Shown here: positions 1-9,900 of the stretch, piece after piece | Numbering within the stretch: position 1 is the stretch's first letter | Layout: each line of letters begins with the position of its first letter | NCBI RefSeq assembly: GCF_000230695.2 | Contig: NC_020541.1 | Span: 806,001 to 870,000 of the forward strand | DNA length: 64,000 nt | Source: Rhodanobacter denitrificans | Lineage (GTDB): Bacteria; Pseudomonadota; Gammaproteobacteria; Xanthomonadales; Rhodanobacteraceae | Direction: 5' to 3' | Program-made: the position numbers and the translations under genes | The notes under the pieces: generated by a model | What the model was told of the DNA's origin: nothing | The model's database searches: none | Seen by the model: the letters and a program-made list of their open reading frames with translations, nothing else

Positions 1-1308
1 AGCCCAAGCTTCGCCGCCATCCTGTTGGCCGTGGTGGCGTTGTTCGCCGGCCCGGCCGCCGCCCAGTCGCTGAATGTCGACATCGTCGGCGGCGTCAAGA
101 CCGCCACCCCGATCGTGGTGGTGCCGTTCGCCCAGGCCGGCGGCGCACCGCTGTCGACCGACGTCGCCGACGTGATGCGCAACGACTTCAACCGTTCCGG
201 CAAGTTCCGCTCGCTGGCCAAGAGCGACATCGTGGAGTTCCCCTCCAGGGGCCAGGACATCAAGTTCCCGACCTGGCGGTTGCTCAAGCAGGACTATATC
301 GTGGTCGGCAACATCACCGACGCCGGCAACGGCATGGTCCAGGTTGAATACGAGCTGTGGGACGTCAACAAGCAGCAGAGCCTGCTGCACCAGCAGATGC
401 CGCCGACCCCGCTGGGCGACCTGCGGGGGGTGGCGCACCAGATCGCGGACATCATCTACCAGAAGATCACCGGCGTGCGCGGCGCGTTCTGGACCCGCAT
501 CGCCTACATCACGGCGGTGGGCCTGGGCAACCACACCACCTATTCGCTGATCGTGGCGGATTCGGACGGCTACAACCCGCAGGTGGTGGCGCGCTCGAAG
601 GAATCGCTGCTGACGCCGGCGTGGTCGCCGGATGGCCGCAAGCTTGCCTACGTCTCGTTCGAGAGCGGCAATTCGTCGATCTACGTGCAGGACATCACCA
701 CCGGCTCGCGGCAACTGGTGGAATCCCACCCGCGGGGCATCAACGGTGCGCCGGCGTGGTCGCCGGACGGCAGCAAGCTGGCGGTGGCGCTGTCCTACGT
801 CGGCAACCTGGAGCTGTTCGTGCTGGACGTGGCCAGTCGCCGCGAAACCCGGCTGACCAACAGCCTTTCGATCGACACCGAGCCGGTCTGGGCGCCGGAC
901 GGCCAGAGCATCTATTTCACCTCCGACCGTTCCGGCCGGCCGCAGATCTACCAGGTCCCGGCCAGTGGCGGCACGCCGCAGCGGATCAGCTTCCAGGGCC
1001 AGAGCAATCTGAATGCCGACGTGAGCTACGACGGCAAGCAGATCGCCATGGTGCAGGGCAACGGGAACGTGTATCGTATTGCCATCATGGATCGCAGCCT
1101 GGGTGACCAGGTGCGTTTCCTCTCGCCGGGCCCGATCGACGAGTCCCCGAGTTTTGCTCCGAATGCCAGCATGCTGCTTTACGCCGCTACCGAAGGACGT
1201 CGCGGCGTGCTGTATGCCGTATCGGCTGACGGTCTGGTTCGCCAGCGCCTCGTGCTTTCCGATGGCGACGTGCGCGAGCCCGCCTGGGGGCCGTATCGGC
1301 AACGTTGA
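1..1308 (+). CDS. tolB: Tol-Pal system translocation protein TolB (5' end outside window)
   Basis: Periplasmic beta-propeller protein of the Tol-Pal envelope system, which links the inner-membrane TolQRA complex to Pal during outer-membrane constriction. The frame is open from base 1, so the start codon lies upstream; the first visible residues are the end of a signal peptide (ending AAAQS). The N-terminal TolB domain (first ~150 residues) is followed by a propeller made of repeats with the signature AWSPDG/VWAPDG (for example PAWSPDGRKLAYVS and PVWAPDGQSIYFTS). About 435 codons are present, close to full length. It is followed by pal and cpoB on the same strand, the usual tol operon order. 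Confidence 0.97.
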   Translation, partial: SPSFAAILLAVVALFAGPAAAQSLNVDIVGGVKTATPIVVVPFAQAGGAPLSTDVADVMRNDFNRSGKFRSLAKSDIVEFPSRGQDIKFPTWRLLKQDYIVVGNITDAGNGMVQVEYELWDVNKQQSLLHQQMPPTPLGDLRGVAHQIADIIYQKITGVRGAFWTRIAYITAVGLGNHTTYSLIVADSDGYNPQVVARSKESLLTPAWSPDGRKLAYVSFESGNSSIYVQDITTGSRQLVESHPRGINGAPAWSPDGSKLAVALSYVGNLELFVLDVASRRETRLTNSLSIDTEPVWAPDGQSIYFTSDRSGRPQIYQVPASGGTPQRISFQGQSNLNADVSYDGKQIAMVQGNGNVYRIAIMDRSLGDQVRFLSPGPIDESPSFAPNASMLLYAATEGRRGVLYAVSADGLVRQRLVLSDGDVREPAWGPYRQR

Positions 1309-1313
1309 TTTTC

Positions 1314-1343
1314 CAGGCTGCTGCACGCGAGTGCGGCAGCCTG
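1314..1343 (+). other. Stem-loop in the tolB-pal intergenic region
   Basis: Eight base pairs (CAGGCTGC with GCAGCCTG), one T-G wobble and four more pairs close a GCGA tetraloop, starting 5 bases after the tolB stop. No T-run follows, so it is not a standard intrinsic terminator; mRNA stabilisation or partial uncoupling of tolB from pal is possible. The rest of the gap to 1557 holds no open frame I trust. An AT-rich stretch near 1460-1475 could contain a pal promoter, but no clear -35/-10 pair was found. Confidence 0.4.
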
Positions 1344-1557
1344 ATGCCCAGGGAGTGGGCCCGAACGGCGCCGCGAGGCGCGTTTCGGTTTCCGGCTGTG
1401 GCGCTTTGCCGCGTCAAAAGCCAGTCAGGGCGATGGTGCAGTATCACGTACCGTCGATCTTTCAAGTGTCAAAATAACAGCCGGACAACCGGCGTCAGCT
1501 GTCCCGTAACCTCAGTCGTCATCGTTTGTCGGAACTCAACCCGTAAGGAACGTCACC

Positions 1558-2064
1558 ATGAATAAGACCGTTCGCGTCGCCCTGGTTGCCCTGCTCTGCG
1601 TAGGCGCGGCCGCTTGCTCCAAGAAGCAGGAAGTCAAACCCCAGCCCGCCCCGGAGCAGGCTGCTCCGGCCCAGGCACCCGTCTCCGACGGCAAGTACAC
1701 CCCCGCCGACCTCGATACCGATGCCTGCCTGCGTCAGCGCGTCGTGTACTTCGACTTCGACAAGACCGAGATCAAGCCGGAGTTCCAGCAGATCATGGCG
1801 TGCCACGCCAAGTACCTGCAGGATCGCCCGACCTCGCACATCCGTCTCGAAGGCAACGCCGACGAGCGCGGTTCGCGCGAGTACAACCTCGGCCTCGGCG
1901 AGCGCCGCGGCAATGCCGTCTCCGACGCGCTGCAGGCGAACGGCGGCTCGGCCAGCCAGCTGGAAGTGATCAGCTACGGCAAGGAAAAGCCGGTGTGCCG
2001 TGAGCACAACGAGGATTGCTGGAGCAAGAACCGCCGCGTCGAGATCGTCTACACGGCGCAGTAA
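1558..2064 (+). CDS. pal: Peptidoglycan-associated lipoprotein Pal
   Basis: Outer-membrane lipoprotein that binds peptidoglycan and TolB. The 168-residue product has a lipoprotein signal with the lipidated cysteine at residue 20 (GAAAC/SKK), a Pro/Ala/Gln-rich linker, then an OmpA-like domain from about residue 58. The peptidoglycan-binding motifs are visible: YFDFDKTEI near the domain start, and GNADERGSREYNLGLGERR. Length and architecture match the family. A purine-rich ribosome site (GTAAGGAACG) precedes the ATG. The stop codon overlaps the start of cpoB (TAATG), implying translational coupling. Confidence 0.97.
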   Translation: MNKTVRVALVALLCVGAAACSKKQEVKPQPAPEQAAPAQAPVSDGKYTPADLDTDACLRQRVVYFDFDKTEIKPEFQQIMACHAKYLQDRPTSHIRLEGNADERGSREYNLGLGERRGNAVSDALQANGGSASQLEVISYGKEKPVCREHNEDCWSKNRRVEIVYTAQ

Positions 2065-2927
2065 TGATGAAGCGACTGGCTAACAGCTTTGCAGCCAGGT
2101 GCAGCATGGCGGGCGCGATCGCGTCCGCCATGCTGTTCGCGTTCCCGGCCTTCGCGCAGGACTCGCGGTTGAGCCTCGCCGATCGCGTCGCGCGGCTGGA
2201 ACAGCAGGCACAGAACAAGGACCAGTCCGGTACCGGCCTGGTCAACCAGATGCAGCAGCTGCAGGCCCAGGTGCAGCAGTTGCAGGGGCAGGTCGAAGAG
2301 CTGCAGCACCAGTTGCAGACGCTCGACGACAAGAACAAGGCCCAGTACACCGACCTCGACGCCCGCCTCGGGCGCCTCGAGGGTGGCCGTGCGGGTGCCG
2401 CCGCTGCGTCAGGCAGCAACCCGCAGGCGCAGGCCGGCAACCCGGCAGCGGCAGCGAGTGTCGTTGCCGCCGCCAATCCGGCGGCTGGCCGACCGGCCGC
2501 GAATGCGGGCAGCAACAGCGCCACCGCCGGCGATCCGGCCGCGGCCCAGACCGCCTACGACGTGGCCTTCAAGGCGATTCGCGCGGGCAATTATGTGGAA
2601 GCCTCGCGCGAGTTCCGCAGCTTCATCCAGCAGTATCCGAACCATGCGCTGGCGCCGAACGCCTGGTACTGGCTCGGCGAGTCGTACTACGCCACCACCA
2701 ACTACCCGGTGGCGCTGGAATCGTTCCAGCAGTTGCTCAGCCAGTTTCCGCAGAGCGACAAGGCACCCGACGCGCTGCTCAAGGTCGGCTACAGCCAGCT
2801 GGAACTCAAGCAGACCGCGGCAGCGAAAGCCACGCTGACCCAGGTTGCCAGCAAATACCCGGGCTCCAAGGCGGCCAGCCTGGCCCAGGAACGCCTGCAG
2901 CGCCTGCAACTGCAGTCGGGCAACTGA
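2064..2927 (+). CDS. cpoB: Cell division coordinator CpoB (YbgF)
   Basis: Periplasmic protein that coordinates peptidoglycan synthesis with Tol-mediated outer-membrane constriction. The ATG chosen overlaps the pal stop; an ATG at 2067 is equally possible. The product (~287 aa) has a cleavable signal peptide ending AFAQDS, a coiled coil rich in Q/L (LQAQVQQLQGQVEELQ, the trimerisation region), a low-complexity Ala/Asn/Gly linker, and three TPR repeats covering roughly the last 120 residues (AYDVAFKAIRAGNYVEAS, NAWYWLGESYY). This matches CpoB domain order. The linker is longer and more alanine-rich than in E. coli. Confidence 0.95.
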   Translation: MMKRLANSFAARCSMAGAIASAMLFAFPAFAQDSRLSLADRVARLEQQAQNKDQSGTGLVNQMQQLQAQVQQLQGQVEELQHQLQTLDDKNKAQYTDLDARLGRLEGGRAGAAAASGSNPQAQAGNPAAAASVVAAANPAAGRPAANAGSNSATAGDPAAAQTAYDVAFKAIRAGNYVEASREFRSFIQQYPNHALAPNAWYWLGESYYATTNYPVALESFQQLLSQFPQSDKAPDALLKVGYSQLELKQTAAAKATLTQVASKYPGSKAASLAQERLQRLQLQSGN

Positions 2928-2938
2928 GTAGGTAGCGG

Positions 2939-3631
2939 ATGAGCGGCGATGACGCGCGCAAGGCGTCCGGCACGCCTGCCGCGGCGGTTGCCGAGCGGCT
3001 GCGCATCACCGAGATCTTCCATTCGATCCAGGGCGAAGCCGACGCGATCGGCTGGCGCACCGTGTTCGTGCGCCTCACCGGCTGCCCGCTGCGCTGCGTC
3101 TGGTGCGATACCGAGTATTCGTTCTACGGCGGCAACTGGCACGCGATCGACGATATCCTCGCCGAGGTCGCCACGCACGGCGCGAAGCACGTCTGCGTGA
3201 CCGGCGGCGAGCCGCTGGCGCAGAAGCGCTGCCTGATCCTGCTGCGCCGGCTGTGCGAGGCCGGCTACGAGGTTTCGCTGGAAACCTCCGGCGCGCTGGA
3301 CGTTTCTGCGGTCGACCCGCGCGTGCGCAAGGTGATGGATCTCAAGGCGCCCGGCTCCGGCGAAAGCGCGCGCAACCTGTGGTCGAACCTCGACCACCTG
3401 TTGCCGCACGACCAGATCAAGATTGTCCTCGCCAGCCGCGCCGACTACGAATGGGCGCGTGCGGTGCTGGCCGAGCATGCGTTGGCGGATCGCTGCATGG
3501 TGCTGTTCTCGTCGGTCTGGGGCAAGGTCGAGCCGCGTGAGCTGGCCGAGTGGATCATCGCCGACAAGCTGCCGGTGCGTTTCCAGTTGCAACTGCACAA
3601 GCTGCTGTGGAGCGACGCACGAGGGAAATAG
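2939..3631 (+). CDS. queE: 7-carboxy-7-deazaguanine synthase QueE
   Basis: Radical SAM enzyme that contracts 6-carboxytetrahydropterin to 7-carboxy-7-deazaguanine on the way to preQ0 and queuosine. The 230-aa product carries the cluster motif CPLRCVWC near residue 40 (CX3CX2C), the QueE N-terminal signature EIFHSIQGEA, and a glycine-rich SAM motif (VTGGEPLAQ). It starts 11 bases after cpoB and is followed by queC, the next pathway enzyme, after an intergenic hairpin element. The association of tol-pal-cpoB with queE-queC is common in gammaproteobacteria. Confidence 0.96.
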   Translation: MSGDDARKASGTPAAAVAERLRITEIFHSIQGEADAIGWRTVFVRLTGCPLRCVWCDTEYSFYGGNWHAIDDILAEVATHGAKHVCVTGGEPLAQKRCLILLRRLCEAGYEVSLETSGALDVSAVDPRVRKVMDLKAPGSGESARNLWSNLDHLLPHDQIKIVLASRADYEWARAVLAEHALADRCMVLFSSVWGKVEPRELAEWIIADKLPVRFQLQLHKLLWSDARGK

Positions 3632-3633
3632 GC

Positions 3634-3719
3634 GAGAAGTGAGTGCAGAGGAATGAGAGGTGAGCGGCAAGCGCGCCGTGTACGCTCACTCCTCACTCCT
3701 CTCCACGCACTCCTGTTTT
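3634..3719 (+). repeat. Long imperfect inverted repeat with GAGTGAG-type arms (copy A)
   Basis: Between queE and queC two arms of about 31 bases (about 3637-3667 and about 3683-3713) are complementary at roughly 25 positions around a ~16-base loop. The 5' arm is purine-rich (GAAGTGAGTG, AGAGGTGAGCG); the 3' arm is its pyrimidine complement (CGCTCACTCCTCACTC). Similar elements lie at 38736-38836 and 49994-50083, so this is a dispersed family. The transcript would fold into a long hairpin between two cotranscribed genes. Confidence 0.6.
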
Positions 3720-3781
3720 ACGCGCCGTGGCCTGTGTCGCTGCATGCGCTTTCCGGCCGGTGACCGGCTGTACCCCAGTGG

Positions 3782-4477
3782 ATGAACCCCATGTCTGAAA
3801 CACCTCCCCGCAAGGCCGTCGTGCTCGTCTCCGGCGGCATGGATTCGGCCGTTACCATCGCCATCGCGCGAGAGCAGGGTTACCAGGTGCACGCGCTGAG
3901 CGTGGCCTACGGCCAGCGCCACAGCTCGGAGCTGGCTGCATCCGACCGCGTGGCGAAGATGCTCGGTGCGATCGAGCACAAGACCGTCGGCATCGACCTG
4001 CGCAGTATCGGCGGCTCCGCGCTGACCGCCGATATCGATGTGCCGCTGGATACCGCCGACAGCGACGCCATTCCGGTGACCTACGTGCCGGCGCGCAACA
4101 CCATCATGCTGTCGATCGCGCTGGGCTGGGCCGAGGTGCTCGGCTCCAGCGACATCTGGTGCGGGGTCAACGCGGTCGACTACTCGGGCTATCCGGATTG
4201 CCGCCCCGCTTTCATCGCGGCGTTCGAGCAATTGGCCAATGTCGCCACGAAGGCCGGTGTGGAAGGCGCCGGCATCCGCATCCACGCGCCGCTGATGCGC
4301 ATGAGCAAGGCCGACATTGCGCGCGAAGGCCAGCGCCTCGGCGTGGACTTCTCCGCCACGGTCAGCTGCTACCAGGCCGACAGTGATGGTCGCGCCTGTG
4401 GCCATTGCGATGCCTGCAGGTTGCGCGCGCAGGGCTTCCGCGAGGCGGGGCTGGCCGATCCCACGCGCTACGCCTGA
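3782..4477 (+). CDS. queC: 7-cyano-7-deazaguanine synthase QueC
   Basis: ATP-dependent ligase that converts 7-carboxy-7-deazaguanine and ammonia to preQ0. The 231-aa product has the PP-loop ATP pyrophosphatase motif [10 protein letters not shown] near residue 15, the internal signature [11 protein letters not shown], and the C-terminal zinc cysteines (SCYQAD, CGHCDAC). The ATG at 3782 was kept; a second ATG three codons later (3791) is equally plausible. It shares its pathway with queE upstream. The next downstream gene is a tRNA with its own promoter. Confidence 0.96.
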   Translation: MNPMSETPPRKAVVLVSGGMDSAVTIAIAREQGYQVHALSVAYGQRHSSELAASDRVAKMLGAIEHKTVGIDLRSIGGSALTADIDVPLDTADSDAIPVTYVPARNTIMLSIALGWAEVLGSSDIWCGVNAVDYSGYPDCRPAFIAAFEQLANVATKAGVEGAGIRIHAPLMRMSKADIAREGQRLGVDFSATVSCYQADSDGRACGHCDACRLRAQGFREAGLADPTRYA

Positions 4478-4494
4478 GCGCCGGGCGCGCTTGC

Positions 4495-4523
4495 TTGTGC
4501 CGCTGTCGCCCAGCCCGTAAAAT
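4495..4523 (+). promoter_or_regulatory. Promoter of the tRNA-Lys gene
   Basis: A -35 hexamer TTGTGC (4495-4500) and a -10 hexamer TAAAAT (4518-4523) are separated by exactly 17 bases. The predicted start near 4530 leaves a short 5' leader before the mature tRNA at 4548. The position just after queC makes the tRNA an independent unit. Confidence 0.6.
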
Positions 4524-4547
4524 TGACCGCTTGAGTTTTGCCATGAC

Positions 4548-4623
4548 GGGTCGTTAGCTCAGTTGGTAGAGCAGTAGACTTTTAATCTATTGGTCCCGGG
4601 TTCGAGTCCCGGACGACCCACCA
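4548..4623 (+). tRNA. tRNA-Lys (anticodon UUU)
   Basis: A 73-base cloverleaf plus encoded CCA. The acceptor stem GGGTCGT pairs with ACGACCC; the D arm is GCTCAGTTGGTAGAGC; the anticodon loop CTTTTAA gives anticodon TTT at 4581-4583; the T arm contains GGTTCGAGTCC. It is nearly identical in form to the E. coli lysine tRNA. A strong intrinsic terminator follows within 10 bases. Confidence 0.97.
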
Positions 4624-4631
4624 GTTTTCAG

Positions 4632-4656
4632 AGCGCCCCAATGGGCGCTTTTTTTT
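4632..4656 (+). terminator. Intrinsic terminator of tRNA-Lys
   Basis: A 7-bp GC-rich stem (AGCGCCC with GGGCGCT) and a four-base CAAT loop are followed by an uninterrupted run of eight T residues. Confidence 0.93.
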
Positions 4657-4679
4657 CCTGCCGGCGGCCGTGTGCGGCT

Positions 4680-6584
4680 TCAGCCGTCGTCGCGGGCAAC
4701 GGTCCAGGCCGAGGTCATCGCGCGGCGAAGTTGTTGCGGCGAAACCGGCTTGTACAGCAGCGGGATCTTCGCGGCGATGATTTCGCGCAGGCAGTCGATG
4801 CGGGTTTCGCCGGTGACCAGCAGGCGCGCGAACGGCGTGTTGCCATCGCGCCGGTAGTGCTGGTCGAGCGCGGCGAAGACGTCGGGGCCGCGTTCGCCGC
4901 CGCGCAGGAGCAGGTCGCAGATCACGATATCGGGCGGCCCCGGCCAGTTTTCGACGGCCTCCAGCGCCTGCAGCCGGTCCTCGGCCACTTCCACCTTGCA
5001 ACCCCAGCTGCGCAGCAGGAAGCGGATGCCGGACAGGATGGCCGGGTCGTCGTCCACGACCAGCACACGCTTGCCGGCCAGATCGGCGGGTTCGTCGTCG
5101 TCGGGCTCCGACAAAGCCGCCCGCGCGCCGGCGCCCGGCAGCAGGAAATGGAACACGCTGCCTCGGCCGAGTCGGGATTTCACCTGAACTTCGGTATCGA
5201 GCAGCTCCGCCAGCCGCTGCACCGTCGCCAGCCCCAAGCCCAGGCCCGAACGTGAGCCGTCGTCGAGTCCGGTGTCGGGGTGGTCGTCGATGCGGTAGAA
5301 CTCGTCGAACACGCTGGGCCGGTGCTCCGGCGCGATGCCGCGGCCGGTGTCCCACACCTCGATGCGCACCCGGCCGTTGCCGGCGCGGCGGGCGCCGACC
5401 AGCGTGCCGCCGTGATGCGTGAAGCGCAGGGCGTTGCTGACCAGGTTGTTGAGGATGCGGATGAGCATGGTGCGGTCGCTGCGTACCCACAGCCCGGCAG
5501 GGTGGGTGGCCAGCTGCAGCCCGCGCTGCTCGGCGACCATGTCGAAATTGCGGCTGACTTCGGCGAAGACCTGGTCGAGCGGAAACTCGCTGACCTCGAC
5601 TTGCACCGTACCGGTTTCCAGCCGCGACAGATCGAGCAGTTCGCCGAACAGGTGGTCGAGCGATTGCACGCATTCCTGGATGTGCGCGATCCGGTCCAGC
5701 CGCTGCGGATCGTGCTCGTCGACCGCCAGCGCGGAGGAGAGCAGGGTAAGCGCGTACAGCGGTTGGCGCAGGTCGTGCGAGGCCGCCGCCAGGAAGCGCG
5801 ACCTGGCCAGACTGGCCGCTTCCAGCGCGGCATTCTTGCGGGCCAGTTCCTGCGTGGCCTGCTCGATCTGCTGTTCCATGCCGAGTTGTATGTCGTGCAG
5901 TGCCGCGGCCGCTTGGTTGAAGCCCTGCTGCAGTTCGCCGATTTCGGTGCGATCGGTCACTGCCACCATCACCTGGCGGCTGCCCTGGCCCAGTTGCCGC
6001 ACGGCACCGGCCAGGTGGCGCAGCGGCGCGCTGATCCGGCGCGCGGCCTGCCAGCCGATCATGCCGGCAACGAGCAGGCTCAGTGCCAGGGCGATCAGCG
6101 CATAGCGCAGGCTGGCGCGTTGCGCGGCGATCGCATCATGCAGGCTCACATCCACCAGCACCGAGCCCAAGGCGTCTTTTTCCGATTGCTCGCGATCGAC
6201 CACATTGCGCACCACGGTCAGGGTTTCCCGCGGATCGCGGCTGGTATCGGGCTCGTGATGGTCGGCCAGGATCTGGCCGGCATCGCTGCGGATCTGCACG
6301 CGCGTCACGTGTGGCAGTTCGCCGACCGAATCGGCGATTCGAGCCAGTTCGCGCAGTTGCTCCGTGCGTAGCGGCTGCAGGCTGATCGAGGCCGCCTGGG
6401 TGGCGATGGCCTCGGCGTTGTCGTGCGCGACCTGGCGCAGGTTGGCCAACTGGCGCTGGGTCAACAGGGTCACCAGCAGCGCGGCGGTGACCAGGGCGGG
6501 CACCAGCGCCACGAAGGCGAGGCGCTGCGTCAGCGTCGTGCGCTGCCACAGGCGCGCAGGCCAGGACTTGGTCGCCATGTCCAT
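4680..6584 (-). CDS. Hybrid sensor histidine kinase with C-terminal receiver domain
   Basis: Membrane sensor kinase of ~634 aa. Order: transmembrane helix (~21-40), periplasmic sensor of ~120 residues, second helix (~160-178), HAMP linker, coiled coil, HisKA dimerisation domain with the phospho-accepting histidine near residue 270 (ASHDLRQPLYA), HATPase with N and G boxes (ILNNLVSNALRFT, DTGRGIAPEH, GLGLATVQRL), and a receiver domain (VVDDDPAILS, phosphoacceptor in IVICDLLL). I chose the ATG at 6584 because GGGAGGT lies 9 bases upstream; ATGs at 6578 and 6593 and an upstream in-frame start are alternatives. No partner regulator with a DNA-binding domain is adjacent. The stimulus is unknown. 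Confidence 0.9.
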   Translation of the reverse strand: MDMATKSWPARLWQRTTLTQRLAFVALVPALVTAALLVTLLTQRQLANLRQVAHDNAEAIATQAASISLQPLRTEQLRELARIADSVGELPHVTRVQIRSDAGQILADHHEPDTSRDPRETLTVVRNVVDREQSEKDALGSVLVDVSLHDAIAAQRASLRYALIALALSLLVAGMIGWQAARRISAPLRHLAGAVRQLGQGSRQVMVAVTDRTEIGELQQGFNQAAAALHDIQLGMEQQIEQATQELARKNAALEAASLARSRFLAAASHDLRQPLYALTLLSSALAVDEHDPQRLDRIAHIQECVQSLDHLFGELLDLSRLETGTVQVEVSEFPLDQVFAEVSRNFDMVAEQRGLQLATHPAGLWVRSDRTMLIRILNNLVSNALRFTHHGGTLVGARRAGNGRVRIEVWDTGRGIAPEHRPSVFDEFYRIDDHPDTGLDDGSRSGLGLGLATVQRLAELLDTEVQVKSRLGRGSVFHFLLPGAGARAALSEPDDDEPADLAGKRVLVVDDDPAILSGIRFLLRSWGCKVEVAEDRLQALEAVENWPGPPDIVICDLLLRGGERGPDVFAALDQHYRRDGNTPFARLLVTGETRIDCLREIIAAKIPLLYKPVSPQQLRRAMTSAWTVARDDG

Positions 6585-6882
6585 CTGCCCCATACCTCCC
6601 GCGCATTGCCCCGCACCAGCACGCCGGGCCAGGTTCAGCCCTTGCCCCATGCATCTGGATGAGCTGAGTCTGGCGCAACACTAGCGCGAAATGCGCAGAT
6701 TGACAGCTGTATCGGGACACGGGGTGGTATGTCTGCTCCCGGCGAGTCGGTACCGGCGGCGACACCCCGCGACGCATGGTCGATCGGGTTGGTGTTCATG
6801 GTGGTGTCGGATAGGGTGGCATCGTGGTGCCGGTCGCGAGGGCGACGACCAGCGCGAACGCCCCCTCGCCCGGAGTCGTGGT

Positions 6883-6910
6883 GCAGGCGCGACGGGATGG
6901 TCGCGCCTGC
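6883..6910. other. Perfect hairpin downstream of pilY1; rest of the 6585-6922 gap
   Basis: An 11-bp perfect inverted repeat (GCAGGCGCGAC and GTCGCGCCTGC) around a 6-base loop lies 12 bases beyond the pilY1 stop. No T-run follows on either strand, so it may be a processing or 3'-end stability hairpin rather than a terminator. The remaining bases between the kinase start and pilY1 show no convincing gene. Confidence 0.45.
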
Positions 6911-6922
6911 CGGGTCCGGCGA

Positions 6923-9900
6923 CTATCTCAGGCCTTCGGTGAACCAGTAGGTGCGCTTGCGCTTGCCGGTATTGGGCGGAGTGACCTTCTGGGCGCCCAG
7001 CGCCGAGCTGTTGTTGCCGCCGCCGGTGCCGGTCTGGTTACCGCCGCCGATGAGCACCGGGGTGTACACGCCGCTGCCGGGATTGACTTCGACCAGGCCG
7101 AACACCGGCGAGGGCGGCAGGCCGCCACCGTCGAAGACGATGTAGCCGTTGCTGTTCTGGCCGGCGCCGGTCCGGAAGTCGATCGCGTAGCCGCGTGCGA
7201 TACCCAGGTTCGGGTAGCACATGCTGGGGTTCAGCTTCGGATCGGCCGGGGTGTTGGTGCCGAAGTAGGTGTAGCCGGCCACGGTCAGCGGCGCGTTCAC
7301 CGCCTTCTCGCCCGAGTGGGTCAGGGTGACATAGAACCCTGAGGTGGTGCTGGTGGAGGAGTACGGCGGGGTCGTTCCGGCGGCGGCGCCGGTCTCGTTG
7401 GTGAGCATGGCTTGGGTGATCGTGGTCCAGCCGGTGGCCACGCTGGTGCCGGTGTTGGTGTCCTTCAGCATGTAGAAGCGGTTGACCACGCAGGAGGATG
7501 CGTTGGTCGCCAGAGGATGCTCGCGGTCGCCGCTGGCGGCCACCACCGCGTCGAAGCTGGAGGTCGGCGTGACATCGGGGGGGTAGAAGAACTTGCGCGC
7601 GCCGGTGGGGTTGGTGGCGCAGGCGCTGCCGGTGCCGGTGCCGGTGGTGCGCAGGCTGGCAAGCTTGGTCACCTGCCAGTTGGCGGGGGAAGTGTCGTCC
7701 ACGTCGACGCGCCAGATGTTGCCCCCGAGGTCGCCGGTGTAGAGGCGGTCGGTGTAGCCGTCGCCGTTGCGATCGAGCAGGGTGATGTCGGACGGGATCG
7801 CATAGGTCATGCCAGGTACCGCAGCCGTGCAGCCGGATGGGCAGGCGCTCCACACCGTGCTGCCGTTGAACGCATCCAGCACCACGATCGCGCGCCCCAT
7901 GGTGTCGGCTGTGGCGACCGGATCCGTATCCTCGGCGGTGTCGTAGCCACCGCCCATGACGACCACCGGGATGGGATTGCCGCTGCTGAGGTCAGTGTGG
8001 CCCTTGACCAGCGCCAGCTTGGGTTGCGACCAGGTCTGGCCGAGTTCGGGGATGTCGGCGTTGGTCTTGCTCCACAAGAAAATCGGTGGCTGGAGCGGGT
8101 CGCTCACGTCGAACGCGTAGATCAGCCGGCCGCCGCGGCGCGCCGTGACGTAGATGTAGGTCTTCGGGCTGGCGGCGTTGCGCAGGTCCTGATAGACCGT
8201 GGTGGTGCCGTCGAAGAAGTAGGGCTTGCCGCTGCCGCTGGCGGCGCCCAGCGTAAGCAGCGGGCTGTTGTTGTACAGGCGCTGGAATCTGCTGAAGAAA
8301 TTGGGGGCGATGAACGACCACAGTTCGCCGCCTGGGCGCACCAGTCGTCCGCTGGTCATCTTGATGACGCCGGGCGCGGTGGCATCCTTGTTGCCGTTGA
8401 CGGCGTGGAAGAGGCCGTCGTTGGAACCGTAGAACGCCACGATGCCGATGGAGCCGCCGTAGTTGACGACCGCCGGCCGCGAATGCAGCACGTCGCCGTG
8501 GACGGACGGCCGAACGGTGACCGGGCTGCCCGGCCCGGCCGGGCTCTCGGCACCGGTACCGGTGTTGTTGTCCGTGCCGCGGATCCAGTTGATCAGGTCG
8601 GTGGTGGTGGGGGTCGTGGTCGAGCTGGTGCCGAACAGGCTGTTGCCGGCCAGCGTGGTGGCGTCGAACGTGGGCAGCGTGCCGGAGGTGGGGCAGCCGC
8701 CCACGCTGGTGCAGGTGTAGATCACCCGCGTCGACTGGTCGGTGAGGTAGTCCGCGCGGATCATTGCGGCCACGCCGCCCTTGTCGACGACCTCGCCATC
8801 CGGGGCATCGAAGACGCCGCCCGCGCCCGTCGAGTGGTTGACCCAGAAACCATTGGCTGGCCAGCTGGCGACGATGCTGCTGCTATAGCCGCTGGCGGTG
8901 ATGGTGAACGGGCCGTCGCGCGGGGTACCGGTCTGGTGGTCTGCGGTCCAGAAGCTGAGCGCGGTGGGTGAAATGAAGCCGGTGCCGGCGTTGCTGATCG
9001 CCGGGTTGCCCAGCGAGTCGTCCAGCACCACGTCGTTGTTGCTGTCGTAGCCGAGCTGGTACTGCTTGAGGTTGCCCGCCCAGCGCGGCGCGGCGGTGGC
9101 ATCCGGACGGAACATGCCGACATAAACCTGGTTGAGCGAGGTACCTTGGGCGTTCACGGCGACCGGCAGGCTCACCGAGGCGAATACGCTGTTGGTCGCC
9201 TGCACTTCGTTGAGGATCGTGGTCAGTGCCTCGATCAGGCCGCTCACATCACCTGCGCTCACGTAGAAGTACTTGCCGCCGCCATTGGCAGCCATGCTCT
9301 TGATCAGGTTGATGTGGTCTTTGCATTTTTGCTGCGTGGCCTCGCAGCCATTCGAAACGGCAATGGTGTAGGTGATGATGTTCTGCGGGTTGTGCTCGAC
9401 CGAGGCGGAAATACCGGACAGGTCGGACTGGTACATGAACTTCGCCCATTCGTCGCCCCAGTTCTGCTGGTCACCCGTCGGGTTCAGCGGAATCATCGGC
9501 GGCGACATGGGGTTGGTGCTGGCGGGGACGCCCATGGCCGTGGCCAGCGTCGTTTGTGCCGGCGTGACGCTGTTGGCGGTCTTGGGGGCATTGCTGCCGC
9601 TCACATTGGCCAGGTAGATGACGAAATTCTTCTGACAGGCGTTGTTGATCGGCGTGGTGTACTTGGTCCCCGACAGGCCGGTGGTGCCGGTGAAGAAAGC
9701 CCAGGCCTCCTCCATCGATTCGTCGAGATTGTTCGAGTTGGTACTGACGGCCGCCGTACCGGGGCCGGTTCCGCCGCCGGGCGTGCCGGCGATCGCGCTC
9801 TGGAAGGTGGCGGCACGGGTGGTGTCCAGCAGGGGCAGGGGGCCGGGCGGCGTCGGCGAGGGGTTCGGATAGAAGAACAACCCGCCATTGGCCCCGTTGA

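Noticed and set aside
6585..6650. Longer N-terminus for the hybrid sensor kinase
   Set aside because: The ribosome site GGGAGGT at the ATG at 6584 and the position of the first helix favour the shorter form.
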